Shown: positions 23,500 to 33,573 of the stretch, piece after piece
Numbering within the stretch: the first letter of the stretch is position 1
Layout: every line of letters begins with the position of its first letter
Source of the DNA: CAWBLP01 sp963721065
GTDB lineage: Bacteria; Pseudomonadota; Alphaproteobacteria; Acetobacterales; Acetobacteraceae
Reading direction: 5' to 3'
DNA: 64,000 bases
NCBI GenBank assembly: GCA_963721065.1
Contig: CAVRHO010000002.1
Coordinates: forward strand, 1,373,539-1,437,538
The notes under the pieces: model-generated
Seen by the model: the letters and a program-made list of their open reading frames with translations, nothing else
What the model was told of the DNA's origin: nothing
Databases searched by the model: none
Made by a program: the position numbers and the translations under genes

Positions 23500-24393
23500 T
23501 TGCGCCGCCAGCTCTCCCTCTACGGCGATCGCATACTGGGCCGCCTGGTCAAGTGGCTGCTGCACGCCCTGCGCCGCACCGACCCGGACCGTGCCGCGGA
23601 TGTCTGTGCCGCCATCGCCCGCACCGTGGGCCCGTGGCTGCCGGCACACCGGATCGGCCGCGCCAACCTGCGGGCGGCGTTTCCCGATCGTGATGCCGCC
23701 TGGATCGAGGCGACACTCCGCGAGGCCTGGGACAATCTGGGACGGGTGGCTGGCGAATACGTCCACCTGGCGCGCATCTGGGACTTCGACCCGGCCCACC
23801 CGAACACCGGCCGCATCATCACCGGGGCCGAACCCCTGTTCCGGCAGTTGCAGCACGACGGCCAGCCCGCGCTGTGCTTCGCCGCGCATCTGGGCAACTG
23901 GGAGCTGCCGGCGGTGGCGGCGGCCGCGCACGGCCTGCCCTCGGCCGTGGTCTATCGCATGCCCAACAACAAGGCCGTGGCCAAGGAGATCACCCGCATC
24001 CGCGCCCCGCTGATGGGCCGGCTGATCCGCACCCGCGCCCAGGCGGCGCTGGAAATGGCCGGCGCGCTGCAGGCCGGCGACCATCTGGGCATGCTGATCG
24101 ACCAGCGCTTTTCCCGCGGGCTGGACGTCACCTTCTTCGGCCGCCCCTGCAAGGCCAATCCCTCCATCGCTCGCCTGGCGCGGCAGTTCGACTGCCCGGT
24201 GGTCGGCGTGCGCGTGGTGCGGCTGCCCGGCCGCCGGTTCCGCATCGACGTCGAGGGCCCGTTCGACCTGCCGCGTGACGCCGGCGGCCAGGTTGACGTG
24301 CAGGCCACCACGCAGATGCTGACCGACGTGATCGAGCGATGGATCCGCGAGCATCCCGGGCAATGGCTGTGGTTCCACCGCCGCTGGCGCTGA
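23500..24393 (+). CDS. lpxL: Lipid A biosynthesis acyltransferase (LpxL/HtrB family)
   Basis: About 297 residues. It has no ATG near the N-terminus; TTG 23500, 8 bases after the previous stop, is the best start, and CTG at 23488 is another. LPLAT-type catalytic motif H-x4-E in AAHLGNWELP (near residue 130). Other family blocks are IGRANLRAAFP, LGMLIDQRF, and a C-terminal HPGQWLWFHRRWR. It transfers a secondary acyl chain to Kdo2-lipid A at the inner membrane. The first 30 residues are moderately hydrophobic, consistent with membrane association. The coupling to an oxidoreductase gene has no clear functional meaning. Confidence 0.88.
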   Translation: MRRQLSLYGDRILGRLVKWLLHALRRTDPDRAADVCAAIARTVGPWLPAHRIGRANLRAAFPDRDAAWIEATLREAWDNLGRVAGEYVHLARIWDFDPAHPNTGRIITGAEPLFRQLQHDGQPALCFAAHLGNWELPAVAAAAHGLPSAVVYRMPNNKAVAKEITRIRAPLMGRLIRTRAQAALEMAGALQAGDHLGMLIDQRFSRGLDVTFFGRPCKANPSIARLARQFDCPVVGVRVVRLPGRRFRIDVEGPFDLPRDAGGQVDVQATTQMLTDVIERWIREHPGQWLWFHRRWR

Positions 24394-24495
24394 GCCGCGC
24401 GCACGCTGTTGATGTGACAACGAACCAGCATCGTGATTGAGCCGCGGTCGCGGCGTCCTCACGTCCGGTGGCGCCGCGAAAAGGAGGGCAGGGTG

Positions 24496-25203
24496 ATGCG
24501 TGGCCTGGTTCTGTCGGTTTCGGTTTGGCTCTGCCTGGGTGCGGCCGCCATGGCGCAGGGCACGGCGCCTGCCGGCCAGTTTCCGTCGCGAACGCCGGCA
24601 TATCCGCCACCCGGCCGAGCGCCGGCCTACCCGCCGCCCGGCCGTGCGCCGGCCTATCCGCCGCCCTCCGATACGCCGGCCTATCCGCCGGCCAGTATGC
24701 CTGTCGCGCCGCAGTCTGCCCCTCTGTCCGCACCGCAGTCCGCCCCCCAGTCTGCCGCCGGGACGCCCGGCGCTGCGGCATCGCCATCCACCACGGTGCC
24801 GTCCGGCGGCGCCGGCCCTGGCTATGCGGTCGGCGCGGGATCGGCCGAACCGATGTCGAACAGGGCGGCCAATATCGACCGGCAGGATCAGGCCTATCCA
24901 AGGATTGCGCCCAATCTGCCAAACCCGTCGGTGGGCGAGGATGCGTCGCCCGCCGCCTATCTGCACGCGGCCGAACGCGCGCTGGCGGCGGGACGCACCG
25001 GTGAAGCGCAGGAGGCGATGGAGATGGCGCAGACCCGGCTGCTCGACCGTTCGGTTCCGTATGGCCAGGTCAACCAGCCGATCCGAAGCCCGGCGATCGA
25101 GCACATCAACAGGGCGCTTCAGGCACTGGCCGCCGGAGACCGGGCGAAATGCGCCGAGTTGATCCAGGCCGCGATCCCGCTGGCACAGGCCTCCCCACAC
25201 TGA
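24496..25203 (+). CDS. Secreted Pro-rich repeat protein, unknown function
   Basis: 235 residues. ATG 24496 has AAGGAGG eight bases upstream, which decides the start. The signal peptide is MRGLVLSVSVWLCLGAAAMA with cleavage before QGTAP. Next comes a low-complexity stretch with three to four copies of the decapeptide PAYPPPGRA (residues about 32-65), then Ser/Ala/Pro-rich sequence. The C-terminal 80 residues look ordered and helical (SPAAYLHAAERALAAGRTGEAQEAMEMAQTRLLDRS...), resembling a helical-hairpin domain seen in small periplasmic Acetobacteraceae-type proteins. The function is unknown; export is clear. Confidence 0.75.
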   Translation: MRGLVLSVSVWLCLGAAAMAQGTAPAGQFPSRTPAYPPPGRAPAYPPPGRAPAYPPPSDTPAYPPASMPVAPQSAPLSAPQSAPQSAAGTPGAAASPSTTVPSGGAGPGYAVGAGSAEPMSNRAANIDRQDQAYPRIAPNLPNPSVGEDASPAAYLHAAERALAAGRTGEAQEAMEMAQTRLLDRSVPYGQVNQPIRSPAIEHINRALQALAAGDRAKCAELIQAAIPLAQASPH

Positions 25204-25281
25204 GACTGGCTCGTGTTGAGACTGGCTCGCGTCGAGACTGGCCCGCGTCGAGACTGGCCCGCGTCGAGACTGGCCGGCGCC
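25202..25281. repeat. Tandem array, five copies of a 16-bp unit
   Basis: Five contiguous 16-base units around GAGACTGGCCCGCGTC (copies 3 and 4 identical, the outer ones with one to three changes). It starts at the stop codon of the upstream gene. The length is the same as in the nine-copy array at 14801-14944 and the core (CTGGCC-GCG) is similar. Confidence 0.88.
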
Positions 25282-25420
25282 GGCGCTGGCCCCGCGCAAA
25301 GTCCGGCCTACGCTCGGCCGCGCACCGTTACGGCCGGGACAGACCGGCCTCCGCGCGATCCGCCGCTGCCGTCGGGTAAACCAACTTGATCGCCCGCCCC
25401 GGGCAGCGTAGGCGCACCGC

Positions 25421-26518
25421 ATGGCACAGAAACTCGAGACCGACGTGGCGATCGTCGGCGCCGGCCCGGTGGGGCTGTTCGCCGTGTTCGAACTCGGCAT
25501 GCTGCAACTGTCCAGCGTGCTGATCGATGCGCTGGCCGAGGTCGGCGGACAGTGCGCGGCGCTGTACCCGGAAAAGCCGATCTACGACATTCCGGCACAC
25601 CCGGCGATCATGGCCGGCGACCTGGTCACCCAATTGGAGCGGCAGATCGCCCCGTTCCGTGTGCCACGCCTGCTGGGGCGGCGCGTCCAGGGGCTGACCG
25701 GCGCACCGGGCGCCTTCACCCTGACCACCGACCAGGGCGACACCGTCTCCGCCAAAGCGGTGCTGATCGCTGCTGGTGCCGGTGCCTTCGGCCCCAACCG
25801 TCCGCCATTGGAGGGGCTGGCCGCGTACGAGGCCACCGGCTCGGTGCAGTACTATGTGCGCCGTCGGGAAGACCTGCGCGGCAAGCGCGTGGTGATCGCC
25901 GGCGGCGGCGATTCCGCCGTGGACTGGGCGCTGGCGCTGAAGGACGTGGCGCAGGTCTCGGTCGTGCACCGCCGGCCGAAGTTCCGCGCCGCGCCGGAAA
26001 CCGCCGCCCAACTGGACGCCGCCGCGCAACGTGCGGACATCGAGATGGTCATCCCCTACCAGCTCCACGCCCTGCATGGTGAGGCAGGCCGGCTGGAAGC
26101 GGTGGAAGTGGCCACGCTGAAGGGTGAAACCCGTCGCCTGCCGGCCGATGTGCTGCTGCCGTTTTTCGGCCTGTCGATGGACCTGGGCCCGATCGCCGCC
26201 TGGGGCCTGGATCGCGCGCTGCATCACGTGACGATCGATCCGGCCACCTGCCAGACCAGCCTGCCGGGCGTGTTCGCGATCGGCGACGTGGCAACCTATC
26301 CGGGCAAGCTGAAACTGATCCTGCAAGGATTCAGCGAGGCCGCGATGGCAGCCCACGCGATCCACCCGATCGTGCATCCCGACCAGGCGCTGCATTTCGA
26401 GTACCTCCACCTCCAAGGGCGTTCCCGCGGGGTGAACCCGGTATTGCCGCGCGGAGGCTGGCTGGGCCAGAACAGCGGCTCAGCCCAGGCGCTATTCCCG
26501 ACCGCCCCGGTGATTTGA
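25421..26518 (+). CDS. NAD(P)/FAD-dependent oxidoreductase, ferredoxin-NADP reductase type 2 (thioredoxin-reductase-like)
   Basis: 365 residues. The FAD Rossmann motif VAIVGAGPVGLFAVFELG lies at residues 8-25. VGGQCAALYPEKPIYDIPAHP is typical of the YumC-type ferredoxin-NADP reductases, and no CxxC redox pair is present, which argues against thioredoxin reductase. The NADP motif VVIAGGGDSAVDWALAL is near 157-173. C-terminal GVFAIGDVATYPGKLKLILQGFSEAAMAAHAI is the second FAD-binding block. It likely passes electrons between NADPH and ferredoxin or flavodoxin. The gene stands alone between repeat-bearing spacers. Confidence 0.9.
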   Translation: MAQKLETDVAIVGAGPVGLFAVFELGMLQLSSVLIDALAEVGGQCAALYPEKPIYDIPAHPAIMAGDLVTQLERQIAPFRVPRLLGRRVQGLTGAPGAFTLTTDQGDTVSAKAVLIAAGAGAFGPNRPPLEGLAAYEATGSVQYYVRRREDLRGKRVVIAGGGDSAVDWALALKDVAQVSVVHRRPKFRAAPETAAQLDAAAQRADIEMVIPYQLHALHGEAGRLEAVEVATLKGETRRLPADVLLPFFGLSMDLGPIAAWGLDRALHHVTIDPATCQTSLPGVFAIGDVATYPGKLKLILQGFSEAAMAAHAIHPIVHPDQALHFEYLHLQGRSRGVNPVLPRGGWLGQNSGSAQALFPTAPVI

Positions 26519-26554
26519 CGCTTACGGATCGATCCCACGGACCAAGCGCCTTGC

Positions 26555-26640
26555 GTCGTGGCGGGCGCAGGCCCGCGACCCACGGCTTTGTCGATGGCAA
26601 CAGCGAAAGTCGTGGGTGGCCGGCCTTCGCCGACCACGAC
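26555..26640. repeat. REP-like dispersed palindrome, copy B
   Basis: Arms starting GTCGTGGCGGGCGCAGGCCC and ending GGCCTTCGCCGACCACGAC face each other around CGATGGCAACAGC. The right arm (about 26604-26640) is nearly identical to the repeats at 33.4 and 22.2 kb. It lies in the 233-bp gap after the flavoprotein gene and may serve as its terminator. Confidence 0.75.
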
Positions 26641-26751
26641 GCTGAATGCTCGTCTGCGCGCCGGACTTTACGGGGGTCGGCATAGGGTTCCCGGGAAAAC
26701 GCCCCGAACTCGCTTCACCGCACCGGCCGAATCCCGCTACACGTTGCCCGC

Positions 26752-27975
26752 ATGAAATTCCTGCACGCGGCCGACATCCACCTCGACAGCCCGCTGGCAG
26801 GTCTGCGTGCCCGCGACGACCTGCCCGATGCGGTGATCCGCCACTGCACCCGCCGAGCGTTCGCCAACATGGTCGATCTGGCGCGCGCGGAGGATGTGGC
26901 TTTCGTGGTGATCGCCGGCGATCTTTACGACGGCGACTGGAAGGATTTCTCCTCCGGCCTGTTCTTCGCCGAACAGATGCAGCGGCTGGGCCGGCCATGT
27001 TTCCTGCTGCGCGGCAACCATGACGCACGCTCGGTGATCACCCGCAACCTGCGCCTGCCGCCCAATGTGCGGGAATTCTCCTCCCGCACCTGCCAGACCT
27101 TCGAACTGGCCGAAGCCGGCGTGGCGCTGCACGGCCATTCCTTTCCCAACCGCGCCGTGCCCGAGGACCTGTCCGCCGGCTACCGCGACCCGGTCAACGG
27201 CATGGTCAATATCGGCGTCCTGCACACCTCGGCCGACGACCCCGGCGAGCACGAAACCTACGCCCCCTGCAGCATCCCCGACCTGACCCTCAAGAACTAC
27301 GACTACTGGGCGCTCGGCCACATCCACGCCCGCCGCGTACTGAGCGAACGGCCCTGGATCGTCTTCCCCGGCAACCTGCAAGGCCGCCACCCGAAGGAGA
27401 CCGGACCGAAAGGCTGCACGCTGGTGACGGTGGAGGACGGCAAAGTGGTATCAGCCGAACACCGTGCCGTGGACGTTTTGCGCTGGTCCGCTTTGGACGT
27501 GGATGTCACCGGCCTGGATGAGCCCGACCTCATCGGACGCATCGCCGACACCGCCAGGCAGGCCGTCGATCAGTCCGAATCCCGCCCGGTGCTGGCGCGC
27601 CTGACCCTGACCGGCACCACCGACCGCCAGGCGATGCTGCTGGCCGATACCGACCGTCTCGCCGCCGAGTGCCGCAACGCGGCGCTGGAAGCCGAGGGCG
27701 CGCTGTGGGTGGAATCGGTGCGCCTGCGGACCCGTCCGCTGCCCCAGGCCGCCGCCGATACGCTGACCCCGCTGCGCGCCGCCTTCACCGCCGGCCTGGA
27801 AGATCCCGACATCATCGCCGCCCTGCTGGAGGAATTCGCCGCCCTGCGCCAGAAGCTGCCCGCACCGGCGCGGCCCGACCTCGACCTGCCGGAAGATCCC
27901 GAGGCGCTGCGCCGCTTCGCCGAGGACGCCTGGCAGATCGCGGCAGACGCCCTGGCCCCCGCGGAGCCGGAATGA
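26752..27975 (+). CDS. Metallophosphoesterase, DNA repair exonuclease (YhaO/SbcD-like)
   Basis: 407 residues. Calcineurin-like phosphoesterase motifs in order: HAADIHLD (residues 5-12), VIAGDLYDGDW (near 54-62), LLRGNHDA (near 84-91), GVLHTS and ALGHIHARR (near 184-189). Such Mn-dependent nucleases pair with an SMC-like ATPase, and the next gene overlaps its stop by four bases (ATGA) and encodes exactly that. The sequence and partner resemble Bacillus YhaO-YhaN more than E. coli SbcD-SbcC. The likely role is cleavage of DNA ends or hairpins. Confidence 0.9.
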   Translation: MKFLHAADIHLDSPLAGLRARDDLPDAVIRHCTRRAFANMVDLARAEDVAFVVIAGDLYDGDWKDFSSGLFFAEQMQRLGRPCFLLRGNHDARSVITRNLRLPPNVREFSSRTCQTFELAEAGVALHGHSFPNRAVPEDLSAGYRDPVNGMVNIGVLHTSADDPGEHETYAPCSIPDLTLKNYDYWALGHIHARRVLSERPWIVFPGNLQGRHPKETGPKGCTLVTVEDGKVVSAEHRAVDVLRWSALDVDVTGLDEPDLIGRIADTARQAVDQSESRPVLARLTLTGTTDRQAMLLADTDRLAAECRNAALEAEGALWVESVRLRTRPLPQAAADTLTPLRAAFTAGLEDPDIIAALLEEFAALRQKLPAPARPDLDLPEDPEALRRFAEDAWQIAADALAPAEPE

Positions 27976-30900
27976 AGCTGCGCCGCCTCGACCTGCTGCG
28001 CTACGGTCACCTGACCGATGTGGCGCTCGACTTTCCGGACGACGCGCTGCTGCACGTGGTGCACGGCGCCAACGAAGCCGGAAAGTCCACCGCACTGGCC
28101 GCGATCGCCGACGCGCTGTTCGGCTTCGGCCACCGCACCGACTTCGATTTCCTGCACGGCGCACCGCAGTTGCGCATCGGCATCACCCTGGCCGCGCGCG
28201 ACGGCAGCACGGCGCGCTTCGTCCGCCGCAAAGGCCGTCGCGACACGCTGCGCGACCCGGACGACCAGGTGGTGCCCGAGGAAGCGCTGCACCCCTACCT
28301 GGGCGGCGTCGGCCGCGAGTTGTTCGAGCGCGGCTTCGGCCTGGACGGCGCCCGCCTGCGCGCCGGCGGCGAGGAACTGCTGCGCCTGGGCGGCGAGGCC
28401 GGGGAGAGCCTGCTGGCCGCCGGCTCCGGCCTGCTCAACCTGAAGGCCGTGCTCGCCCGTATCGAGGACGAAGCGAAATCCCTGGTCGGCGACGGCCGTG
28501 GTCGCCGGCGCCTGTCGGAAGCGGTGGACGCCTGGCGCAAGGCCCAGCGCGAAAGCGAGGACCGCGCCGTCGCCCCGCGCGCCTGGCAGGATGCCGATGC
28601 GGAACACAGCCAGGCGGTCGCGGCGCTCGCCGACGTTGCAGGAGCGGATGCGGGAGCTGGCGGTCGAAAATAACCGGCTGCAACGCGTCCGGCGCGTCAT
28701 ACCGCTTCTCGCGCGGCTGGCCGACACGCGGGAGGCACTGTCGCAGCTTGCCGATGCCCCGCATTTGCCGCCGGATTCCGAAGCGCGCTTTCGTGCCCTG
28801 GTCGCCGCAAGGCGCGATGCCGCCCGGGACGTGGAGCGGGAGACCGCGGCATCCCAGCGCCTGGCCGCGGAACGTGCCGCCCTGCCGCAGGACGCGCCGG
28901 CATTGGCCGCGCAAGATACAATCGATGCGCTGGCGGCGCGGCGGCCGGTCGTGCTTCAGGCCACCACCGACCTGCCGGATGTGCACGCCAAGGCCGCCGC
29001 ATTGCGCGCCAGCGTGGTGGAGGCGATCGACGAACTCGGCCTGGACCTGGCGCCGGAAACGGCACGCGACGACCTTCCGGCCGGGGCCGCGCGCCGCACG
29101 GTGCAGCGGCTGATCCGCCAGCATGCCGCGCTGTCCGCGGATGCCGAGGCGGCCTCACGCCGTCTCGCCACCGCCCGCCGGCGCCACGCCCAGGCGGAGC
29201 AGGCGCTGCGGGACACGCCGGAGCCCGCGTCGCCGGTCCTGTTGCGCCGGACCATCGAGTCGGTGCGGGCCGAAGGGCGGCTGGACACCGAACTCGACCG
29301 CGCGGACCGGGCACTGACCGAGGCCACGGCCGCCACCGCCGCCGCTCTGTCCGCGCTGCCGCTGTGGCACGGCGATGCCGCCGCCCTGGTCGCCTGCGCC
29401 CTGCCGCTGCCAGCCGAAACCAACGCCGCGGCGGCCCGCCTGGAAGCCTGCGCCAGGGAGCGCGCCGAGACCCAGGCGGAGCGTTCGCGGCTGACCGCCG
29501 AAATCGCGGCCTGCGAGGACGAGATCGCCCGCCTGACCCGTGGCGACCCGGTGCCCACGCCCGGGGCGGTCGCCGAAGCGCGGGCCGCCCGCGACAGGCT
29601 CTGGCACATGCTCCGCCGTGTCCTGGAGGGCGGGCCGCCCCCGGACCCGGTGGAGATGGCCGGGCTGCCCGGTGGTCCAATGCCGGAGGCCTACGAGGCG
29701 TTGGTCGATCAGGCCGATCGGTTGGCCGACCGCCGCGCCGAGGACGCCCAGCGTGTGGCCGATTTCCTGAATGCCACCGCCCGCCTCGACCTGTTGCGCG
29801 GCCAGCATGAAAAGGCCGCCACCGCCCTGGCCCAGCGGGAGGACGCGGTGCAGGCTGCCGAAGCCGCTTGGCGGGCGCTGTGGGCACCGTCCGGCGTGGT
29901 GCCGAACTCGCCGGCGGCGATGGCGGAGTGGCGCAGCACCCGTGCCGAGGTGGTCCGCCTGACCCAGGCCGAGGCCGAGGCGCGCCGGCATCGCGACGAT
30001 CTGGCGGCAAGGCGCACCCGCGCCCAGGCCGCGCTGGCCGCGCTGCTGCCCGACCTGCCGCCGCAACCGACCCTGGGTGAACTGCTGCTGCGGGCCGTTA
30101 CGGCCTGCGAGGCCGCCGAAGCTGCCGAGGCGGCGTATCGCGAGCGCCGCAAGACCCTGGAAGACGAAGCCGACCGGCTGGCCGAACAGCAGCAGGCCAA
30201 CGCCGACGCAGCCGCGGCGCTGGAAACGTGGACGCAGGACTGGGGCCCCGCCGTCGCGGCGCTGCGCCTGCCGCCGGACGCCGCCATCGATGTCGCCGAA
30301 GCCGCCCTGTCCGCCTGGCAGCGTATCGCCGAGGCCGCGCCCGCCTGGCGGACGGAAGCGGAGCGGATCGCCAACATGACCGCCAGCATCGAGGCCTTCA
30401 CCAGCGAAACCCACAGCCTTCAGCCCCGGCTTGGCGATCCGCCCGGGGAGGAAACAGCGCCCGTCATCGTCGCCCGCCTGGCGCGCCGCCTGGCCGAGGC
30501 GCGTAAGGCCGCCCTGGATGCCGAACGCCTGGCCGCGGACATCGCGGCCCATGACGCGGCCGCCGCGGACGCGGTCCGCCGGCGGGATGCCGCGGACGCC
30601 GACCTCGCCGTGCTGCGGGACCGTGCCGGCGCGACCGACGATCCGGCACTGGAACGTGCCATCGACCGCGCCCGCCAGCGCGATGCCCTGGCCGCCGACA
30701 CCGCCAGGCTGGAGGAGGCACTGCTGGGGCAGGGCGACGGCATGGCGGAGGAGGCGCTGCGGGCGGAGATCTCCTCCATCGAACCGGATGCGCTGGTGGC
30801 TCGCCTGGCCGAGATCGAGTCGGAACAGGCCGGCCTGGGTCAGCGCCGCGAAGAGCTCAGCGCCCAGCGTACCCGCGCCGAGGCTGCACTGAATGCGATG

Positions 30901-31482
30901 CGCGATGGCCACGACGCGACGTCCAAGGCCCAGGAAGCGCAGGATGCCCTGGCGGACGCCCGTGCCGCCGCCGAACGGTTCGCCCGGCTGCGCGTCGGGG
31001 CCGTGCTGCTGCGTGCCGGCATCGACCGGTTCCGCAAGGAACAGCAGGGCCCGCTGCTGCGCACCGCCGGCGCGTATTTCGCGCTGCTGACCGACGGGCG
31101 TTACGAGCGGCTGCTGGTGGACTACGACGCCGCCGGACGCGCCGTGCTGCTGGCGGTCCGCGAGACCGGGATCGAGTGCCCGGTGGAGGCCCTGAGCGAA
31201 GGCGCCCGCGACCAGCTTTACCTGGCGCTGCGTGTCGCGGCGATCCAGGCGCATGCCGATCGGGCCGAACCGCTGCCGTTCATTGCCGACGATCTGCTGG
31301 TCCATTTCGACGATGTGCGTGCCGCGGCGGCGATCAGCCTGCTGCGTGAACTGGGGAAGCGCTCGCAGGTGATCCTGTTCACCCACCACGATCACATCGC
31401 TGCGCTGGCGGGACAGCAGCCGGGCGTGGCGGTGCAGCGCATGGCGTCCGTCGCTCCCATCGCTGCGGCAGCGGCGGAGTAG
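27972..31482 (+). CDS. YhaN/SbcC-like SMC-type AAA ATPase (reading frame shifts near 28636)
   Basis: Partner ATPase of the upstream nuclease. The start ATG 27972 overlaps its stop. N-terminal part (about 220 residues): MKLRRLDLLRYGHLTDVALD and Walker A VHGANEAGKSTALAAI (near 31-40), typical for YhaN. It then changes frame near 28636. Frame 1 stops at 28673, and the continuing frame reads RMRELAVENNRLQRVRRVIP on to 31482. One extra base near CGCCGACGTTGC explains this; total length (3511) is one more than a multiple of three. The middle is an Ala/Arg-rich coiled coil of about 800 residues. The C-terminus has ABC signature-like SEGARDQLYLALRVAA, Walker B PLPFIADDLLVHFD and FTHHDH. Corrected length is about 1169 residues. 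Confidence 0.85.
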
Positions 31483-31872
31483 AACAGACACCGGCGACTA
31501 TTCGCGGCCACGCCCTGGCGTGGTGGCCTGCTGGTCCGTCCGGTCCGGCCTCACGCGTGCCGCCCGACCGACCGGACCGGCGGCAGGCGTGCCATCCATC
31601 CGGTCCGGTCCAACGCGAGGCGTGCCGCCCGTCCGACCGGACCGGCGCCAGGTGTGCCGCCCGTCCGGTCCGGTCCCGCGTCAGGCGTGCCACCTGTCCG
31701 GACGGACCGGCGCCAGGCGTGCCGCTTGGCTGTGACCGATGCACCGGCGCCGGTTGGTGCCATCGGTGAATTGACGGGTCGGCCACCGGGCAGGCCCATG
31801 CCGCGGCAATGCCGCACCACCTCGGGAACCGACCATGACACGCGAAGGGGGCGCGCCTATGAAGAGCGCCGC
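31483..31872. repeat. Degenerate tandem repeats (about 31535-31725) in spacer
   Basis: The 390-bp spacer holds about five to six imperfect copies of a roughly 33-35-bp unit built from GGCGTGCCGCCCGTCCG and GGACCGGCGCCAG. Both strands stay open through it and give repetitive peptides, so I do not call a gene. It lies between the yhaN-like gene and the DUF445 gene. Confidence 0.7.
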
Positions 31873-33144
31873 ATGACTCCGGCCGATCCCGATCTGGAAG
31901 CCCGTCGCGCGCTGCGCCGGCACCGCACTTTTGCCACCAGCCTGCTGGTCCTGATGGGTGGGCTGACCCTGGGCACCTTCGCGCTTCCGCCAGGGTGGTG
32001 GACCGACCTGCTGCAGGCCGCCGCCAAGGCCGGCTTCATCGGCGGCATCGCCGATTGGTTCGCGGTGACCGCCCTGTTCCGCCACCCGCTGGGCATACCA
32101 ATCCCGCACACCGCCATCATCCCAACCCACAAGGAACGCCTGGGCCGAGCGCTGGGCCGCTTCGTGGCCACGCATGTGTTCACCAGCGAGGAGGTGTCCG
32201 GCGTGCTGGTCCGCCTGGACCTGCCCGGCGTCCTGCACCGCTTCATGGCCGACCCGGTCTCGGCCCGCCCCGCCGCGGTGGCACTGGCCGGCATGCTGCC
32301 GAACATGATGGCGACGGTGGAGGATGGCCGCGCCCGCCGCCTGCTCGCCAGGCTGGTGCCGCGCCTGGTCGGTGGTCCCGCGGCCGGCCAGGTGGTGGCG
32401 CGCGCCCTGCACGGCCTGGTCGAAGGCGGCCGCCACCAGGAGGTGTTCGGCTTCATCCTCGGCCAGCTCAAGACCCTGATCGCCAGCAAGGAGGAAACGC
32501 TGCGGGCCACCATCGAGGAACGGGTTCGCGAGCAGGGCGGCCGGCTGGTCGGCTGGGCCATCGGTGCCTCGGTCGCACGACGCGTGCTGTCCACGCTGAA
32601 CGCCGAACTGGACAAGATGAGCCCGGACGGATCCGAACTGCGCGAGGCGTTCGACGAATGGGTGCGGCGGGAGATCGACCGTTTCCAGCAGGACCCGGCC
32701 CGTGCGGCGGAACTCGGCGCGGCGATCCGTGAGGTGGTGGCGCATGAAACGGTTCAGGCCTGGCTATGGGATGTCTGGGCCCGCATGCGGGTGGCACTGG
32801 AACACGACGCCGCCCAGCCCAACGGCCGGACTGTCATCTATCTGGAAGGCGCGCTGGCCAATCTCGGAGCGATGCTGGAAACCGATCCGGCCGCGCGTGC
32901 CCGGGTCGAAGCGGCCGCCGAGGCCGTGGTGCGGTCCGTGCTTCCCACCGCGCAGATGCGCCTGGCGGACTTCATCGCCAAGGTGGTGGCCGGCTGGGAC
33001 ACGCGCACGATCACCGAGCGCCTGGAACTGCGCGTCGGCAAGGACCTGCAGTTCGTTCGCGTGAACGGCACGCTGGTCGGTTTTCTGATGGGTGGTCTGG
33101 TGTACGCGGTGCTGTGGGGCATTTTTGGCCAGGCCGGTTTCTGA
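31873..33144 (+). CDS. DUF445 family membrane protein
   Basis: 423 residues from ATG 31873; the frame is open far upstream but that part is repeat-derived. A transmembrane segment near 15-40 (FATSLLVLMGGLTLGTFAL) is followed by the family hallmark AAKAGFIGGIADWFAVTALF and HPLGIPIPHTAIIPTHKERL. A long helical middle and a C-terminal hydrophobic segment (TLVGFLMGGLVYAVLWGIFG) follow. Members are inner-membrane proteins of unknown function, related to YjiN. No partner genes suggest a role here. Confidence 0.88.
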   Translation: MTPADPDLEARRALRRHRTFATSLLVLMGGLTLGTFALPPGWWTDLLQAAAKAGFIGGIADWFAVTALFRHPLGIPIPHTAIIPTHKERLGRALGRFVATHVFTSEEVSGVLVRLDLPGVLHRFMADPVSARPAAVALAGMLPNMMATVEDGRARRLLARLVPRLVGGPAAGQVVARALHGLVEGGRHQEVFGFILGQLKTLIASKEETLRATIEERVREQGGRLVGWAIGASVARRVLSTLNAELDKMSPDGSELREAFDEWVRREIDRFQQDPARAAELGAAIREVVAHETVQAWLWDVWARMRVALEHDAAQPNGRTVIYLEGALANLGAMLETDPAARARVEAAAEAVVRSVLPTAQMRLADFIAKVVAGWDTRTITERLELRVGKDLQFVRVNGTLVGFLMGGLVYAVLWGIFGQAGF

Positions 33145-33573
33145 CCCCGGCATGGAGGGTGACCGTTGGCCGGCCACGCACCTCGTCCCCGCAGAAGTCA
33201 CCGCCGCGCTGGGCGGAGTCGCCGTCATGCCCGGCGGGGTCATAGTCATACGCGGCACTGTCGCACCCAGCGGGAAGCACCGTCATGCCACGCGGCCTCA
33301 CCGGAATGCTCGGCGGAGGCCGAATATCCACGACTTCCGCTGATGATGCCAACCCGCATTATCTCGGACACATGGCGAGCCCTTCGGCGTCATAGCCCGC
33401 GCAGGCGGGCCATCCACGCCTTTTTCGTTGCTGCCATCAACAAAAGTCGTGGATGGCCGGCCTTCGCCGACGATGACGGTGGGTTGCCGACCAGCGGTCA
33501 AGCGATACGCGGGCTGGTATAACAGCACCGAAAAGACGTGGATGGCCCGCCTGCGCGGACCATCCACGTGGCG
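33145..33573. repeat. REP-like repeat cluster, copy C
   Basis: 429-bp spacer between convergent genes. A palindrome spans about 33388-33479 (CGTCATAGCCCGCGCAGGCG ... CGGCCTTCGCCGACGATGACG). A 45-base tail (GGGTTGCCGACCAGCGGTCA... ending GCGGGCTGGTATAAC) follows, and another short palindrome (GTGGATGGCCCGCC...GGACCATCCACG) ends at 33570. The tail recurs at 37501-37550 and in diverged form at 62505-62530. No gene is seen. Confidence 0.72.

Noticed and set aside
28697..31491. Minus-strand frames of 437 and 778 codons opposite the YhaN-like gene
   Set aside because: Low-complexity antisense of the Ala/Arg-rich coiled coil; the plus strand has Walker A/B and signature motifs.
31379..31786. A 135-codon minus-strand frame with repeated peptide DRTGRAAHLAPVRSDGRHA
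   Set aside because: The repeat peptide comes from the degenerate DNA repeats; it has no start signal and no family.
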